The notes: a model not told the origin generated them from the letters alone. 12,887 nt of DNA from Gammaproteobacteria bacterium (GCA_016927175.1 JAFGNC010000280.1:1-12887), one strand, 5' to 3'; shown: positions 1-6,693, numbered from the stretch's first letter. A program made the numbers and translations.

Positions 1-1868
1 CCGCCCTGTATCGGCCCCGGCCGGATGATCGCGACCTCGATGACGAGGTCGTAGTAGCATCGCGGCCGCAGCCGCGGCAGCATCGCCATCTGCGCGCGCG
101 ACTCGATCTGAAAAACGCCGACCGTGTCGGCCTTCGAGATCATCCGATAGACTTCCGGGTCCTCGGCCGGAATTTTCGACATCGACATCGGCACCATCGA
201 CGAGCGCGGCAGCGAGCGCTGCCCGTAGAACCGGTCGATCAGCTCGAAGCTGCGCCTGACGGCGCTCAGCATGCCGAGCCCGAGGATGTCCACCTTCAGC
301 AGGCCGAGTTCCTCGAGATCGTCCTTGTCCCACTGGATCACGGTGCGCTCCGGCATCGCGGCGTTCTCGATCGGCACGAGCCGCGACAGCGGCCCGTGCG
401 AGATCACGAAGCCGCCGACGTGCTGCGACAGATGCCGCGGGAACCCGACGAGCTGCGCGACGAGCGCGACCAGCAGCCGGATCCGCGGGCTGTCGGGATC
501 GAAGCCCGTCTCCCGCACGCGCTCGACGTCGAGCCTGCCGTCCCACCACTGCAGGGACTTCGCGAGCGCGTCGACCTGCGGCTCGTTGAAACCGAGTGCC
601 TTGCCGACGTCGCGCACCGCGCTTCTCGGCCGGTACGTGATGACCGTCGCGGCGAGCGCCGCCCGCTCGCGGGAGTACTTGCGGTAGATGTACTGGATCA
701 CCTCCTCCCTGCGCTGATGCTCGAAGTCGACGTCGATGTCGGGCGGCTCGTCGCGCTCCTTCGATATGAAGCGCTCGACCAGCGTCTCCATGCGCGCCGG
801 GTCGACCTCGGTGACACCTAAGCAGTAGCAGACGGCCGAGTTCGCGGCCGACCCCCTCCCCTGGCACAGGATGCCCTGGCTGCGGGCGAACCCGACGATG
901 TCGTGCACCGTCAGAAAGTAGGGCTCGTATTTCAGATCGCGGATCAGCTCGAGCTCGTGCTCGACGAGGCGGCGCACCTTGGCGGGCTCGCCCCCCGGCC
1001 AGCGCCAGCGCAGGCCCTTCTCCGTCAGCGCGCGCAGATGGCTCGCCGGCGTCTCGTTCTCCGGCACGAGCTCGTAGGGGTATTCGTAGCGCAGCTCGTC
1101 CAGCGAGAAATCGACGCGGCCCGCGATCTCGAGGGTCTCGTCCAGCATCGCTTTCGGATAGAGCTTCTGAAGCTGCGGCAGCGGCCGCAGGCAGCGCTCG
1201 CCGTTCGGGTAGGCGTCGAAGCCGAGCCTGTCGACCGGCGTCTTCAGGCGTATCGCCGTCAGCACGTCCTGCAGCGCGCGTCGCTCGCGCACGTGCATGT
1301 GCACGTTGCCGGCGGCGACCAGGGGCAGGCCGAGCGCGGCCGCGATGGTGCGGCGGTCGTCGAGCAGCGCGCGGTCGTCGCCGTGCCGCAGCAGCTCGAC
1401 GGCGAGCCAGAAGCGGCCCTTGAAGCCGTCCTTCAGCCGCCCGCCGACGGCGATCGCCTCCTCCGCCCCGAGCCTGCGGTCCGGCAGCCACAGGATCATG
1501 CATTGCGAGGGCTCGAGGTAACGGCGGAAATCCTGCGTCGAGAGCCGATACTCGCCCTTGTCGGCCGCGCGCCGTGCGCAGCTGATCAGCGCGCTGAGCG
1601 CGCCGTAGGACGCCCTGTCCGGCGCGATGACGACCGCGACGGAGTTCTCGTCCGGCAGCGCGAGCTCGCTGCCGACGATCAGCCGGAAACCGAGCTCCTT
1701 CGCCTGCGCGTGCGCACGCACGACGCCGGCCACCGAGCATTCGTCGGTCAGTGCGAGCCCCGCGTAACCGAGGTTGGCCGCCTCGGTCACGAGCTCCTCC
1801 GGGTGCGACGCGCCGCGCAGGAACGTGAAGTTGCTGACGCAGTGCAGCTCGACGTATTGCGCGCCCAT
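1..1868 (-). CDS. dnaE2: Error-prone DNA polymerase DnaE2 (ImuC), 3' end cut by window
   Basis: DnaE2/ImuC is a C-family DNA polymerase that, with ImuA and ImuB, carries out mutagenic translesion synthesis after damage. About 622 residues are visible, roughly 60% of a usual 1,030-1,080 aa protein; the C-terminal part lies beyond position 1. The N terminus (YVELHCVSNFTFLRGASHPE, then LTDECSVAGVVRAH) is the PHP-domain signature of DnaE2. The palm motif PDIDVDF falls near residues 376-382 and the third catalytic Asp (LLKVDILGLGML) near residue 527, so the polymerase site looks intact as far as it can be read. The start ATG at 1868 shares one base with the imuB stop (TGATG), which points to translational coupling. 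It is the last visible gene of the lexA-imuA-imuB-dnaE2 operon, so its expression is probably LexA-controlled. I see no frameshift in the visible part. Confidence 0.95.
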   Translation of the reverse strand, partial: MGAQYVELHCVSNFTFLRGASHPEELVTEAANLGYAGLALTDECSVAGVVRAHAQAKELGFRLIVGSELALPDENSVAVVIAPDRASYGALSALISCARRAADKGEYRLSTQDFRRYLEPSQCMILWLPDRRLGAEEAIAVGGRLKDGFKGRFWLAVELLRHGDDRALLDDRRTIAAALGLPLVAAGNVHMHVRERRALQDVLTAIRLKTPVDRLGFDAYPNGERCLRPLPQLQKLYPKAMLDETLEIAGRVDFSLDELRYEYPYELVPENETPASHLRALTEKGLRWRWPGGEPAKVRRLVEHELELIRDLKYEPYFLTVHDIVGFARSQGILCQGRGSAANSAVCYCLGVTEVDPARMETLVERFISKERDEPPDIDVDFEHQRREEVIQYIYRKYSRERAALAATVITYRPRSAVRDVGKALGFNEPQVDALAKSLQWWDGRLDVERVRETGFDPDSPRIRLLVALVAQLVGFPRHLSQHVGGFVISHGPLSRLVPIENAAMPERTVIQWDKDDLEELGLLKVDILGLGMLSAVRRSFELIDRFYGQRSLPRSSMVPMSMSKIPAEDPEVYRMISKADTVGVFQIESRAQMAMLPRLRPRCYYDLVIEVAIIRPGPIQG

Positions 1869-3511
1869 CAGCCGAAATATCCGTGCAGGTACCAGCCGCT
1901 GTCGGCGCGGTCCCGATAGACCCACAGCTTCTCGCCGCGCTCGCTCGTCGCCGCGTAATAGTCCCGGCTGATGCCGTGCCCGTCCCACCAGCCGCTCTCG
2001 ATACGCTCCGGCCCTTCCGTCAGACGCAGCACACCGTCGTAGCACGGCGCGGCACCGGCCGAGCCGAGCCGTTGGGGCGTTCGCAGAATCCACAACGGCC
2101 GCTCGTGCGCCCATGGAGAAACAGGCGGAGAAACGCGGGGAGAATCGGCCCGCGAAACGGAGGCGGATGCCGCTGCGGCCTGTCGGCGGTTTGCGTCCGT
2201 CTCGATCCACGCCCTCTCCGGACGATGCTCGGCCGCCAGCGCCAGCCCGTGCACGGCACGAGATCCGAGGCGCCCGCGCAGACGCTCCACGAGACGGATC
2301 GCGGATTCTTCGTCTCGATCGACCGGGTCGTTCCTGAACAGCCGCGCCGCCCGCAGCCGTGCCGGCAGCAAAGGCCCGGCCTCGAGGCGCAGCGACGTCG
2401 CCGGCGCGGGCAGCGCGAGACGCTCGAGCTTGTCGAACAGCAATTCCGAAAGCCTGATCTCGTCGCCGGAGGCTTCGAGCAGCTCGATCCGGCAGGTCGT
2501 CGGCTTTTGGCCTCTGTGCCGGAAGCTCAGCCGCATCTCCCGCACCTGCGCCTGCCGTACCCGCAGCTCGTCGGCGAGCTGCTTCGTCATGCGGGAGACG
2601 GCATCGACGAACACCGGCAGGCTCGTGCTGCCGTCGAGCAGATCCGTCTCGAAGTCGAGGCTTGCGGGCGCTTCGAACGGACGGCGCGGATCGGCATGCC
2701 TGCCGAGCGCCCTGTCGAGATCCTCCAGATATCGCCTGCCCATTCTTCGGGCGAAGCCGCCGCGAGGCAGTCGCAGGCAGTCGCCCACCGTCTCGACGCC
2801 CATGTCCTTCAATGCGGCCCTGACCGGTGGGGGCCATTGCGTGACGGCAAGCGGCAGTGCGCTCGTGCGCGCCAGCAGCACGTCCTTCGACAGCGCGTCG
2901 CCGCCGCGATGCCGCGCGAGCCACAACGCCGCGAGCGGTGTCGGCGCCGCGGCCGCGCGAAACGTAAAGCCGCGGCTGGCGATTTTCTCCGCCAGCGCCT
3001 TCTTCAGGTTCGAGAGCCCGCCGAACAGCCTGAGGCTCGCGCCGACGTCGAGCAGCAGGCTTTCCGGAGGCTCGAGACTGACCGTCGGCGTCAGCTCGCC
3101 GCAGACCGCGGCCAGAGCTTCGAGGTGCACCCTCTCGGTTCTCGGCGATCGCTCGAGCACACGCAGCGATCCGGAAAATGCAAAAGCCGCACTCAGATTC
3201 AGCCCCGGCTCGATGCCGAGCCTGCGGGCCGCATCGTCCGCCGCGACGACGCACAACCGCCCCTGTGCGGATTCGACGACGACGGAGGGCCGCGCGGCCG
3301 CGCGCCTCTCGGCGGACCGGCCGGACTCGCGGCTATTCGCGGGCTGGTCGGACGGCTCTTCGCCGGACGCCCGATCGATGGCCTGCAGAGCAAGCCCGGG
3401 CAGCCATACCGCGAGCCACAGCTGCCCGTCGCGGACGGCGGCGCCGGCTTCCGGCGCGGAAGCGGAAGTCTCTCCAAAGGTGGGAGCGCGTTTGCGGATG
3501 GGCTGAGCCAT
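1868..3511 (-). CDS. imuB: ImuB, catalytically inactive Y-family polymerase homologue
   Basis: ImuB (547 aa) is a Y-family-like protein that lacks polymerase activity and, from family knowledge, links ImuA and DnaE2 to the sliding clamp. The N-terminal strand LWLAVWLPGLALQA (31-44) has no metal-binding Asp. At 141-155 the segment reads VSLEPPESLLLDVGASLRLFGG-like in place of the SxDE of active Y polymerases, which is typical of ImuB. A helix-hairpin-helix-like stretch lies near 234-260. The C terminus carries the ImuB hallmarks RPLWIL (471-476), GPERIESGWWDG (500-511) and a final WYLHGYFG. Two low-complexity stretches, about 48-76 and 441-468, look like linkers. The clamp-motif position (RAARLF, 387-392) lacks Gln. 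It starts 9 bp after the imuA stop and its stop overlaps the dnaE2 start. An Ala/Arg/Ser-rich 30-residue N-terminal extension precedes the first strand, so a later start is possible, but no other Met is available before residue 257. Confidence 0.93.
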   Translation of the reverse strand: MAQPIRKRAPTFGETSASAPEAGAAVRDGQLWLAVWLPGLALQAIDRASGEEPSDQPANSRESGRSAERRAAARPSVVVESAQGRLCVVAADDAARRLGIEPGLNLSAAFAFSGSLRVLERSPRTERVHLEALAAVCGELTPTVSLEPPESLLLDVGASLRLFGGLSNLKKALAEKIASRGFTFRAAAAPTPLAALWLARHRGGDALSKDVLLARTSALPLAVTQWPPPVRAALKDMGVETVGDCLRLPRGGFARRMGRRYLEDLDRALGRHADPRRPFEAPASLDFETDLLDGSTSLPVFVDAVSRMTKQLADELRVRQAQVREMRLSFRHRGQKPTTCRIELLEASGDEIRLSELLFDKLERLALPAPATSLRLEAGPLLPARLRAARLFRNDPVDRDEESAIRLVERLRGRLGSRAVHGLALAAEHRPERAWIETDANRRQAAAASASVSRADSPRVSPPVSPWAHERPLWILRTPQRLGSAGAAPCYDGVLRLTEGPERIESGWWDGHGISRDYYAATSERGEKLWVYRDRADSGWYLHGYFG

Positions 3512-3520
3512 GACGTTCGC

Positions 3521-4201
3521 TCACCGGCACCCGCCGTCTCCCGCAGGAGCCTGCCCCCGCGTGCCGCCGCGGGACAGCTCGAGGCTCAGCTGTGCCGGGC
3601 GGGCGCCGCGGCATTTCAGGATGCCGACGCGGGTGCCCTCCCCGCTGCCGGACAGCTTCAACCTCAATGCCGCCGGCGATCTCTGCCGCAATGCCGCAGA
3701 GGGACGAAACAGCACGAGCCCGCAGCGCTGCTCTTCCGCGGCCAGCTGCAGACGCCGCAGTTCGGCATCGGCCGCCGACTCCAGCCACGCCAGCACGGCG
3801 ACGCTCGCACCGGAACGCAACGCCTGCTCGACGGTCCACAGCACGGCTTTACGGTCGCCCGCCGAAGGGTGCACGAGCAGGATCCTTCCCGGATCGACGC
3901 CGCAGCGCGCCAGCGCCGGAGCGTAAGGCACCCACGGCGGCGCAACCCAGACGATCCATCCGCTGCCGGCCTTCTGATCGGTGCTGAGCGAGGCCAGCGT
4001 CGGCATCAGCAGAGTCAGCTCCCCGATACCGTAACGCTCGACGAAGATTTCGATCATCGCTCCCCACGGCCATCCGCCCGACAGCTTCCGATCGAGCGCG
4101 GCAAACCCCGTCGACACGACGGCGTGTGCCGCACGGACCGATTTCCCTCGCCAGACGTGCGGCCCCAGAACGTGCGCGTCGATTCGATCCTGCAGGTCCA
4201 T
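3521..4201 (-). CDS. imuA: ImuA, RecA-like accessory protein of the ImuABC mutasome
   Basis: ImuA (226 aa) is a distant RecA/SulA-related accessory factor of the ImuB-DnaE2 translesion complex. The recognisable core is STGFAALDRKLSGGWPWGAMIEI (about 30-52), followed by IGELTLLMPTLASL, where RecA has its P-loop. No GKT/GKS Walker A is present, as is usual for ImuA, so ATP binding is doubtful. WIVWVAPPWVPYAPAL (about 82-97) and the later VAVLAWLESAADAELRRLQLAA stretch match the family pattern. The start ATG at 4201 follows a good GAGGGG ribosome-binding sequence, 27 bp after the lexA stop. Immediate neighbours lexA and imuB on the same strand make the assignment firm despite low primary conservation. 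The Gly/Arg-rich last 20 residues look unstructured; in studied relatives the ImuA C terminus contacts RecA, and I cannot tell whether that holds here. Confidence 0.9.
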   Translation of the reverse strand: MDLQDRIDAHVLGPHVWRGKSVRAAHAVVSTGFAALDRKLSGGWPWGAMIEIFVERYGIGELTLLMPTLASLSTDQKAGSGWIVWVAPPWVPYAPALARCGVDPGRILLVHPSAGDRKAVLWTVEQALRSGASVAVLAWLESAADAELRRLQLAAEEQRCGLVLFRPSAALRQRSPAALRLKLSGSGEGTRVGILKCRGARPAQLSLELSRGGTRGQAPAGDGGCR

Positions 4202-4228
4202 CCCTGACCCCTCGCCGCCGACTCGCGG

Positions 4229-4840
4229 TCACTCCATCGAGTGCCGAACGACTCCGACCACGACGCCTTCGATGGACAGCGACTCCTCACGCAGGTCGAC
4301 CTGTATCGGCTCGAAGTCCGGGTTCTCCGGCAACAGCCACACGCGGTGACCTTCCTGCCGATAGCGCTTCACGGTGACCTCGTTCTCCAGGCGCGCGACG
4401 ATGATCTGCCGATTGCGGATTTCCGGCGTGCGGTGCACGGCGACGAGGTCGCCGTCCAGAATGCCCGCGTCCCGCATACTCATGCCGCTCACCCTGAGCA
4501 GAAAATGCGGTTGGGTTTTGAACAGATCCGGATCGATCTGATAACGCGCCTCGATATGCTCCTCGGCGAGGATCGGTGAACCCGCCGCCACCCTGCCGAC
4601 CAGCGGCAGGCCGATCTGCTCGCGCAGCGAGTCCTTCAGCCGGATTCCCCGCGACGTGCCCGGTATCAGCTCGATCGCACCTTTGCGCTCGAGCGCGCGA
4701 AGGTGCTCCTCCGCCGCATTGACGGATTTGAACTTCAGCTTCGCGGCGATCTCGGCACGTGTCGGCGGCATGCCGGTATTGCTGATAGCCTTTTGAATGA
4801 TATTGAGTATTTGTTTTTGACGAGGGGTGAGCTCACGCAT
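4229..4840 (-). CDS. lexA: SOS repressor LexA
   Basis: LexA represses the SOS regulon and cleaves itself when stimulated by RecA filaments. The 203 aa protein aligns end to end with E. coli LexA (202 aa). It has a winged helix-turn-helix at 1-70 (MRELTPRQKQ..., MPPTRAEIAAKL), a self-cleavage site Ala86-Gly87 in GRVAAGSP, catalytic Ser121 in SGMSM, Lys158 in EVTVKRY, and a terminal EGVVVGVVRHSME. An upstream in-frame start at 5017 would add 59 residues unlike any LexA and would overlap the promoter, so ATG 4840 is chosen; a weak AGGTG lies 8 nt before it. It is the first gene of the operon with imuA, imuB and dnaE2. The promoter contains an SOS box over the -10 element, which predicts autoregulation and co-induction of the mutasome. 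Confidence 0.98.
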   Translation of the reverse strand: MRELTPRQKQILNIIQKAISNTGMPPTRAEIAAKLKFKSVNAAEEHLRALERKGAIELIPGTSRGIRLKDSLREQIGLPLVGRVAAGSPILAEEHIEARYQIDPDLFKTQPHFLLRVSGMSMRDAGILDGDLVAVHRTPEIRNRQIIVARLENEVTVKRYRQEGHRVWLLPENPDFEPIQVDLREESLSIEGVVVGVVRHSME

Positions 4841-4851
4841 GGGGACGGCAC

Positions 4852-4867
4852 CTGTATGAATGAGTAG
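4852..4867 (-). promoter_or_regulatory. Possible second, degenerate SOS box in the lexA leader
   Basis: On the plus strand this reads CTGTATGAATGAGTAG, one perfect CTGT half-site and a GTAG half-site with two mismatches to ACAG. It lies one base from the main operator, 17 bp centre to centre. E. coli lexA also has tandem boxes, but spaced 21 bp apart, so the spacing here is unusual and the call is weak. Confidence 0.35.
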
Positions 4868-4868
4868 T

Positions 4869-4884
4869 CTGATGTTATATACAG
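4869..4884 (-). promoter_or_regulatory. SOS box (LexA operator) of the lexA-imuA-imuB-dnaE2 operon
   Basis: On the minus strand the site reads CTGTATATAACATCAG, which is CTGT-N8-TCAG. This is one base from the E. coli-type consensus CTGT-N8-ACAG, with an AT-rich centre. It contains the -10 hexamer, so bound LexA would block RNA polymerase. It lies 28 bp before the lexA start codon. Confidence 0.85.
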
Positions 4885-4902
4885 GCCGGGTGGGCAGGTC
4901 AA
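4874..4902 (-). promoter_or_regulatory. Sigma70-type promoter of the lexA operon
   Basis: The -35 box TTGACC (4902-4897) and -10 box TATAAC (4879-4874) are separated by exactly 17 bp. The predicted transcription start is near 4867, leaving a leader of about 27 nt with a weak Shine-Dalgarno sequence. Just upstream, 4910-4923 is an A/T-run stretch (AAATTTTTTTCG on the minus strand) in the right position for an UP element. Confidence 0.8.
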
Positions 4903-5118
4903 GCACCCTTCGAAAAAAATTTCCCGCGCCTCCCGTCCTGCGCTCGCCGCGGTTCCCCGATCTCCCCGAGCCACCCCACACGATCCGGCGGCCGTCGCGT
5001 TCCCGCAAAAGAAACATCCCGCCAGCGATGCCATTCCGAATCGACGCTCTTCCGCGGCTTGTGGAAAAAAACCTGAATACTCAACTGTCTGTTAACGGCG
5101 ACGCCCTTATAACCACAA
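4903..5118. other. Intergenic stretch between the lexA and lipoprotein promoters
   Basis: This is the middle of a 344-bp gene-free region (4841-5184). Apart from the A/T-run next to the lexA promoter (4910-4923) and a second A-tract near 5064-5070 that could bend DNA or act as an upstream element for the lipoprotein promoter, I see no gene or convincing operator. The open frames crossing it have no family resemblance and poor starts. Confidence 0.6.
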
Positions 5119-5147
5119 TTGCAGTGACTTGCGCTTTAGTAAATAAT
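5119..5147 (+). promoter_or_regulatory. Promoter of the Lpp-like lipoprotein gene
   Basis: The -35 box TTGCAG (5119-5124) and -10 box AATAAT (5142-5147) are 17 bp apart, in an AT-rich island within GC-rich DNA. Transcription would start near 5154, about 31 nt before the start codon. A strong ribosome-binding sequence AGGGGA (5173-5178) follows. This fits a highly expressed structural lipoprotein. Confidence 0.65.
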
Positions 5148-5184
5148 CACGCCTGTTTGTCACTCAACACTCAGGGGATATCGA

Positions 5185-5481
5185 ATGACCATGAAGTTCA
5201 AGGGCGCTCTGCAAGCAGCAGCATTGATCTGCGGCGCTGCAATCGCGACCGGTTGCGCATCCGTCACGACGGAGCAACTCGACGAAGTCAGAGCCGCCGC
5301 CGAAGAAGCGCAGAACGCGGCCAATGCCGCTCAGCGCACGGCTAACGAGGCCCGGCAGGCGGCTTCCGGCGCTCAGAGCACGGCCAATCAGGCCCTCCAG
5401 GCTGCGCAGGCCGCACAGGCGTGCTGCGATGCGACGAATCAGCGCCTCGACCGGATGTTCGAGCAGTCGCAGGCGAAGTAA
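5185..5481 (+). CDS. Lpp/OprI-like alanine-zipper outer-membrane lipoprotein
   Basis: This is a 98 aa secreted lipoprotein. Residues 1-23 form a short basic n-region and an Ala-rich hydrophobic core ending in a lipobox-like ATG-Cys24, the same ATGC sequence I recall in Pseudomonas OprI. The mature 75 residues are an Ala-rich heptad coiled coil (AAAEEAQNAANAAQ..., ANQALQAAQAAQA), as in the trimeric zipper of Lpp/OprI. It ends in RMFEQSQAK with a C-terminal Lys, the residue that L,D-transpeptidases join to peptidoglycan in Braun lipoprotein. A Cys-Cys pair (80-81) lies near the end of the zipper. The start at 5185 has AGGGGA 6 nt upstream; ATG 5191 is an alternative. It is divergent from lexA, convergent with an L,D-transpeptidase gene, monocistronic, and followed by a strong terminator. 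Its likely role is joining the outer membrane to the cell wall; the covalent anchoring is inferred. Confidence 0.88.
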   Translation: MTMKFKGALQAAALICGAAIATGCASVTTEQLDEVRAAAEEAQNAANAAQRTANEARQAASGAQSTANQALQAAQAAQACCDATNQRLDRMFEQSQAK

Positions 5482-5508
5482 AAGACTTACGACAAGCAGA
5501 GAATTCAA

Positions 5509-5532
5509 GGGCGACGTCGAACGGCATCGCCC
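5509..5532 (+). other. Small hairpin in the 3' untranslated region of the lipoprotein mRNA
   Basis: GGGCGA (5509-5514) can pair with TCGCCC (5527-5532) around a 12-nt loop. It sits between the stop codon and the terminator hairpin and has no U-run of its own. It may protect the transcript 3' end. Confidence 0.4.
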
Positions 5533-5540
5533 GAATTACG

Positions 5541-5578
5541 AGAGCCGCCAGCGAAGCGTTGGCGGCTCTTCTTTTTTT
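5541..5578 (+). terminator. Rho-independent terminator of the lipoprotein gene
   Basis: A 13-bp stem (AGAGCCGCCAGCG 5541-5553 with CGTTGGCGGCTCT 5557-5569, one G-U pair) has a 3-nt loop and is followed by TCTTTTTTT (5570-5578). This is a textbook intrinsic terminator on the plus strand. There is no T-run on the minus side, so it is not obviously bidirectional. Confidence 0.93.
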
Positions 5579-5590
5579 ATGTCGGATCAG

Positions 5591-5606
5591 GGCGCCGCGC
5601 GGCGCC
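5591..5606 (-). other. GC palindrome just after the L,D-transpeptidase gene
   Basis: GGCGCCGCGCGGCGCC is a perfect 16-base palindrome 5 bp past the transpeptidase stop codon. It can form a 6-bp stem with a GCGC loop in RNA. No T-run follows on the minus strand, so it is at best a weak or Rho-assisted 3' end. Confidence 0.4.
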
Positions 5607-5611
5607 GGGCG

Positions 5612-6658
5612 TCAGAGGACGGTGGACTCTCCGGGATCGGCCTCGGTGACCTCGGCATCTATGGCCTCGGTCTCGACGACGTCCGCCTCGAGCACGTCGG
5701 TGTCGAGGACCTCGATGACCTCGATGGCGGGGCCGATCGCGACTGCGACGGGAACGCCCCGGGCGTCCCGCACGATTTTCTCGGCGGCGTCCCAGCTGAA
5801 CTGCGCGCGCCGCTCCGACGTCGCCGCGACGAAAGCGCGCGTCAGCTGCGTCGCGGTCCACTCCCCGCGCTCGACCTCCTCCGCGAGAGGCGGGTGCACC
5901 TCGAGGAACAGCCCGCCGTTGTCGCTCCAGCCGAGCTTGTAGGGCTGGTTCACGATGTTGACGCGCGTACCGGTCGGCACCGCGCCGAACAGCGCCTCGA
6001 TGTCCTCGGGGAACATCCGGATGCAGCCGTGCGTGACGCGCATGCCGACGCCGGACGGCTTGTTCGTGCCGTGAATCAGGTATCCGGGAATGCCGAGCCG
6101 CAGCGCGTGCTTGCCGAGCGGATTGTCCGGCCCCGGCGGCACGACCGCCGGCAGCGGATCGTTCCTCGCCGCATGCTCTTCACGGATCGACTGCGGCGGG
6201 TACCAGCTCGGGTTGTCCGCCTTGGCGACGACCGTCGTCACGCCGAGCGGCGTCTGCCAGTCCATGCGGCCGATGCTGATCGGGTGAGTGACGACCTTGT
6301 CCGGCCGGTCGGGCGGAAAATAGTACAGCCGGAGCTCCGGCACGTTGATGACGATGCCCTCCCGCGGCGCCACGGGCAGCACGTACTGCGTCGGCAGCAC
6401 GATTTCCGTGCCCTCCCCCGGCAGCCACGGATCGACGTCCGGGTTCGCGAGCCGCAGCTCCTCGTAGCCGACGCCGTGCTCTCGCGCCAGCGCGACGAAG
6501 GTATCCTCGTAGCGCGCCTCGATGCGGCGGACCTCCCCGATCACGTCGTGGTCGGGCGGCAGGTCGTACTCCGCGCCGACGGCGCCGTTCGCGGCGAAAC
6601 CTGTCAGCGCCGCGGCCAGAACGAGCGTTCGGATCCTTGCACGGAGTTTTCGTCGCAT
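5612..6658 (-). CDS. L,D-transpeptidase (ErfK/YbiS/YcfS/YnhG family, YkuD domain)
   Basis: This periplasmic enzyme (348 aa) belongs to the family that forms 3-3 peptidoglycan cross-links or attaches lipoproteins to meso-diaminopimelate. Residues 1-29 form a signal peptide (basic MRRKLRARIR, hydrophobic core, cleavage expected after AVGA). Residues about 42-95 are a LysM-like wall-binding segment (EDTFVALAREHGVGYEELRLANP). The YkuD domain spans about 101-240 with His196 in the IHGT motif and the catalytic THGCIR motif (T209, H210, Cys212, R214). A region at about 255-315 follows, and then an unusual acidic tail (about 313-348) rich in Glu, Asp, Val and Thr. ATG 6658 is chosen because it gives a clean signal peptide; the same frame stays open upstream through fabH without meaning. 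It converges on the Lpp-like lipoprotein gene. Its own TATAAT lies 7 nt before the start codon. Confidence 0.93.
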   Translation of the reverse strand: MRRKLRARIRTLVLAAALTGFAANGAVGAEYDLPPDHDVIGEVRRIEARYEDTFVALAREHGVGYEELRLANPDVDPWLPGEGTEIVLPTQYVLPVAPREGIVINVPELRLYYFPPDRPDKVVTHPISIGRMDWQTPLGVTTVVAKADNPSWYPPQSIREEHAARNDPLPAVVPPGPDNPLGKHALRLGIPGYLIHGTNKPSGVGMRVTHGCIRMFPEDIEALFGAVPTGTRVNIVNQPYKLGWSDNGGLFLEVHPPLAEEVERGEWTATQLTRAFVAATSERRAQFSWDAAEKIVRDARGVPVAVAIGPAIEVIEVLDTDVLEADVVETEAIDAEVTEADPGESTVL

Positions 6659-6665
6659 GGCCGGT

Positions 6666-6693
6666 ATTATACGTATGGCTGGCGCGACACAAA
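6666..6693 (-). promoter_or_regulatory. Promoter of the L,D-transpeptidase gene, TATAAT 7 nt from ATG
   Basis: A perfect -10 box TATAAT (6671-6666) lies in the 89-bp gap after fabH. A weak -35 (TTTGTG, 16 bp upstream) is the best partner. Only ACCGGCC separates the -10 box from the start codon, so the transcript would begin at or next to the ATG with no room for a Shine-Dalgarno sequence. Confidence 0.6.

Noticed and set aside
903..1919. A 338-codon plus-strand frame opposite dnaE2.
   Set aside because: It is a compositional shadow of dnaE2; no family resemblance and no ribosome-binding site.
1883..4207. A 774-codon open frame on the plus strand, antisense to imuB and imuA.
   Set aside because: It is rich in Arg, Gln, Pro and Ala with no recognisable domain, and it mirrors two well-identified genes. 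Long antisense frames are expected in GC-rich DNA.
4841..5017. A 59-residue N-terminal extension of LexA.
   Set aside because: It would cover the promoter and SOS box, and LexA proteins begin at MRELTPRQ-type sequences.
4899..5084. A 61-codon minus-strand frame between the lexA and lipoprotein promoters.
   Set aside because: It overlaps the promoter area of lexA, resembles no family, and lacks a ribosome-binding site.
5076..5100. CTGTCTGTTAAC-like sequence considered as another SOS box before the lipoprotein gene.
   Set aside because: Only one CTGT half-site is present; no ACAG partner lies at the required 8-bp spacing.
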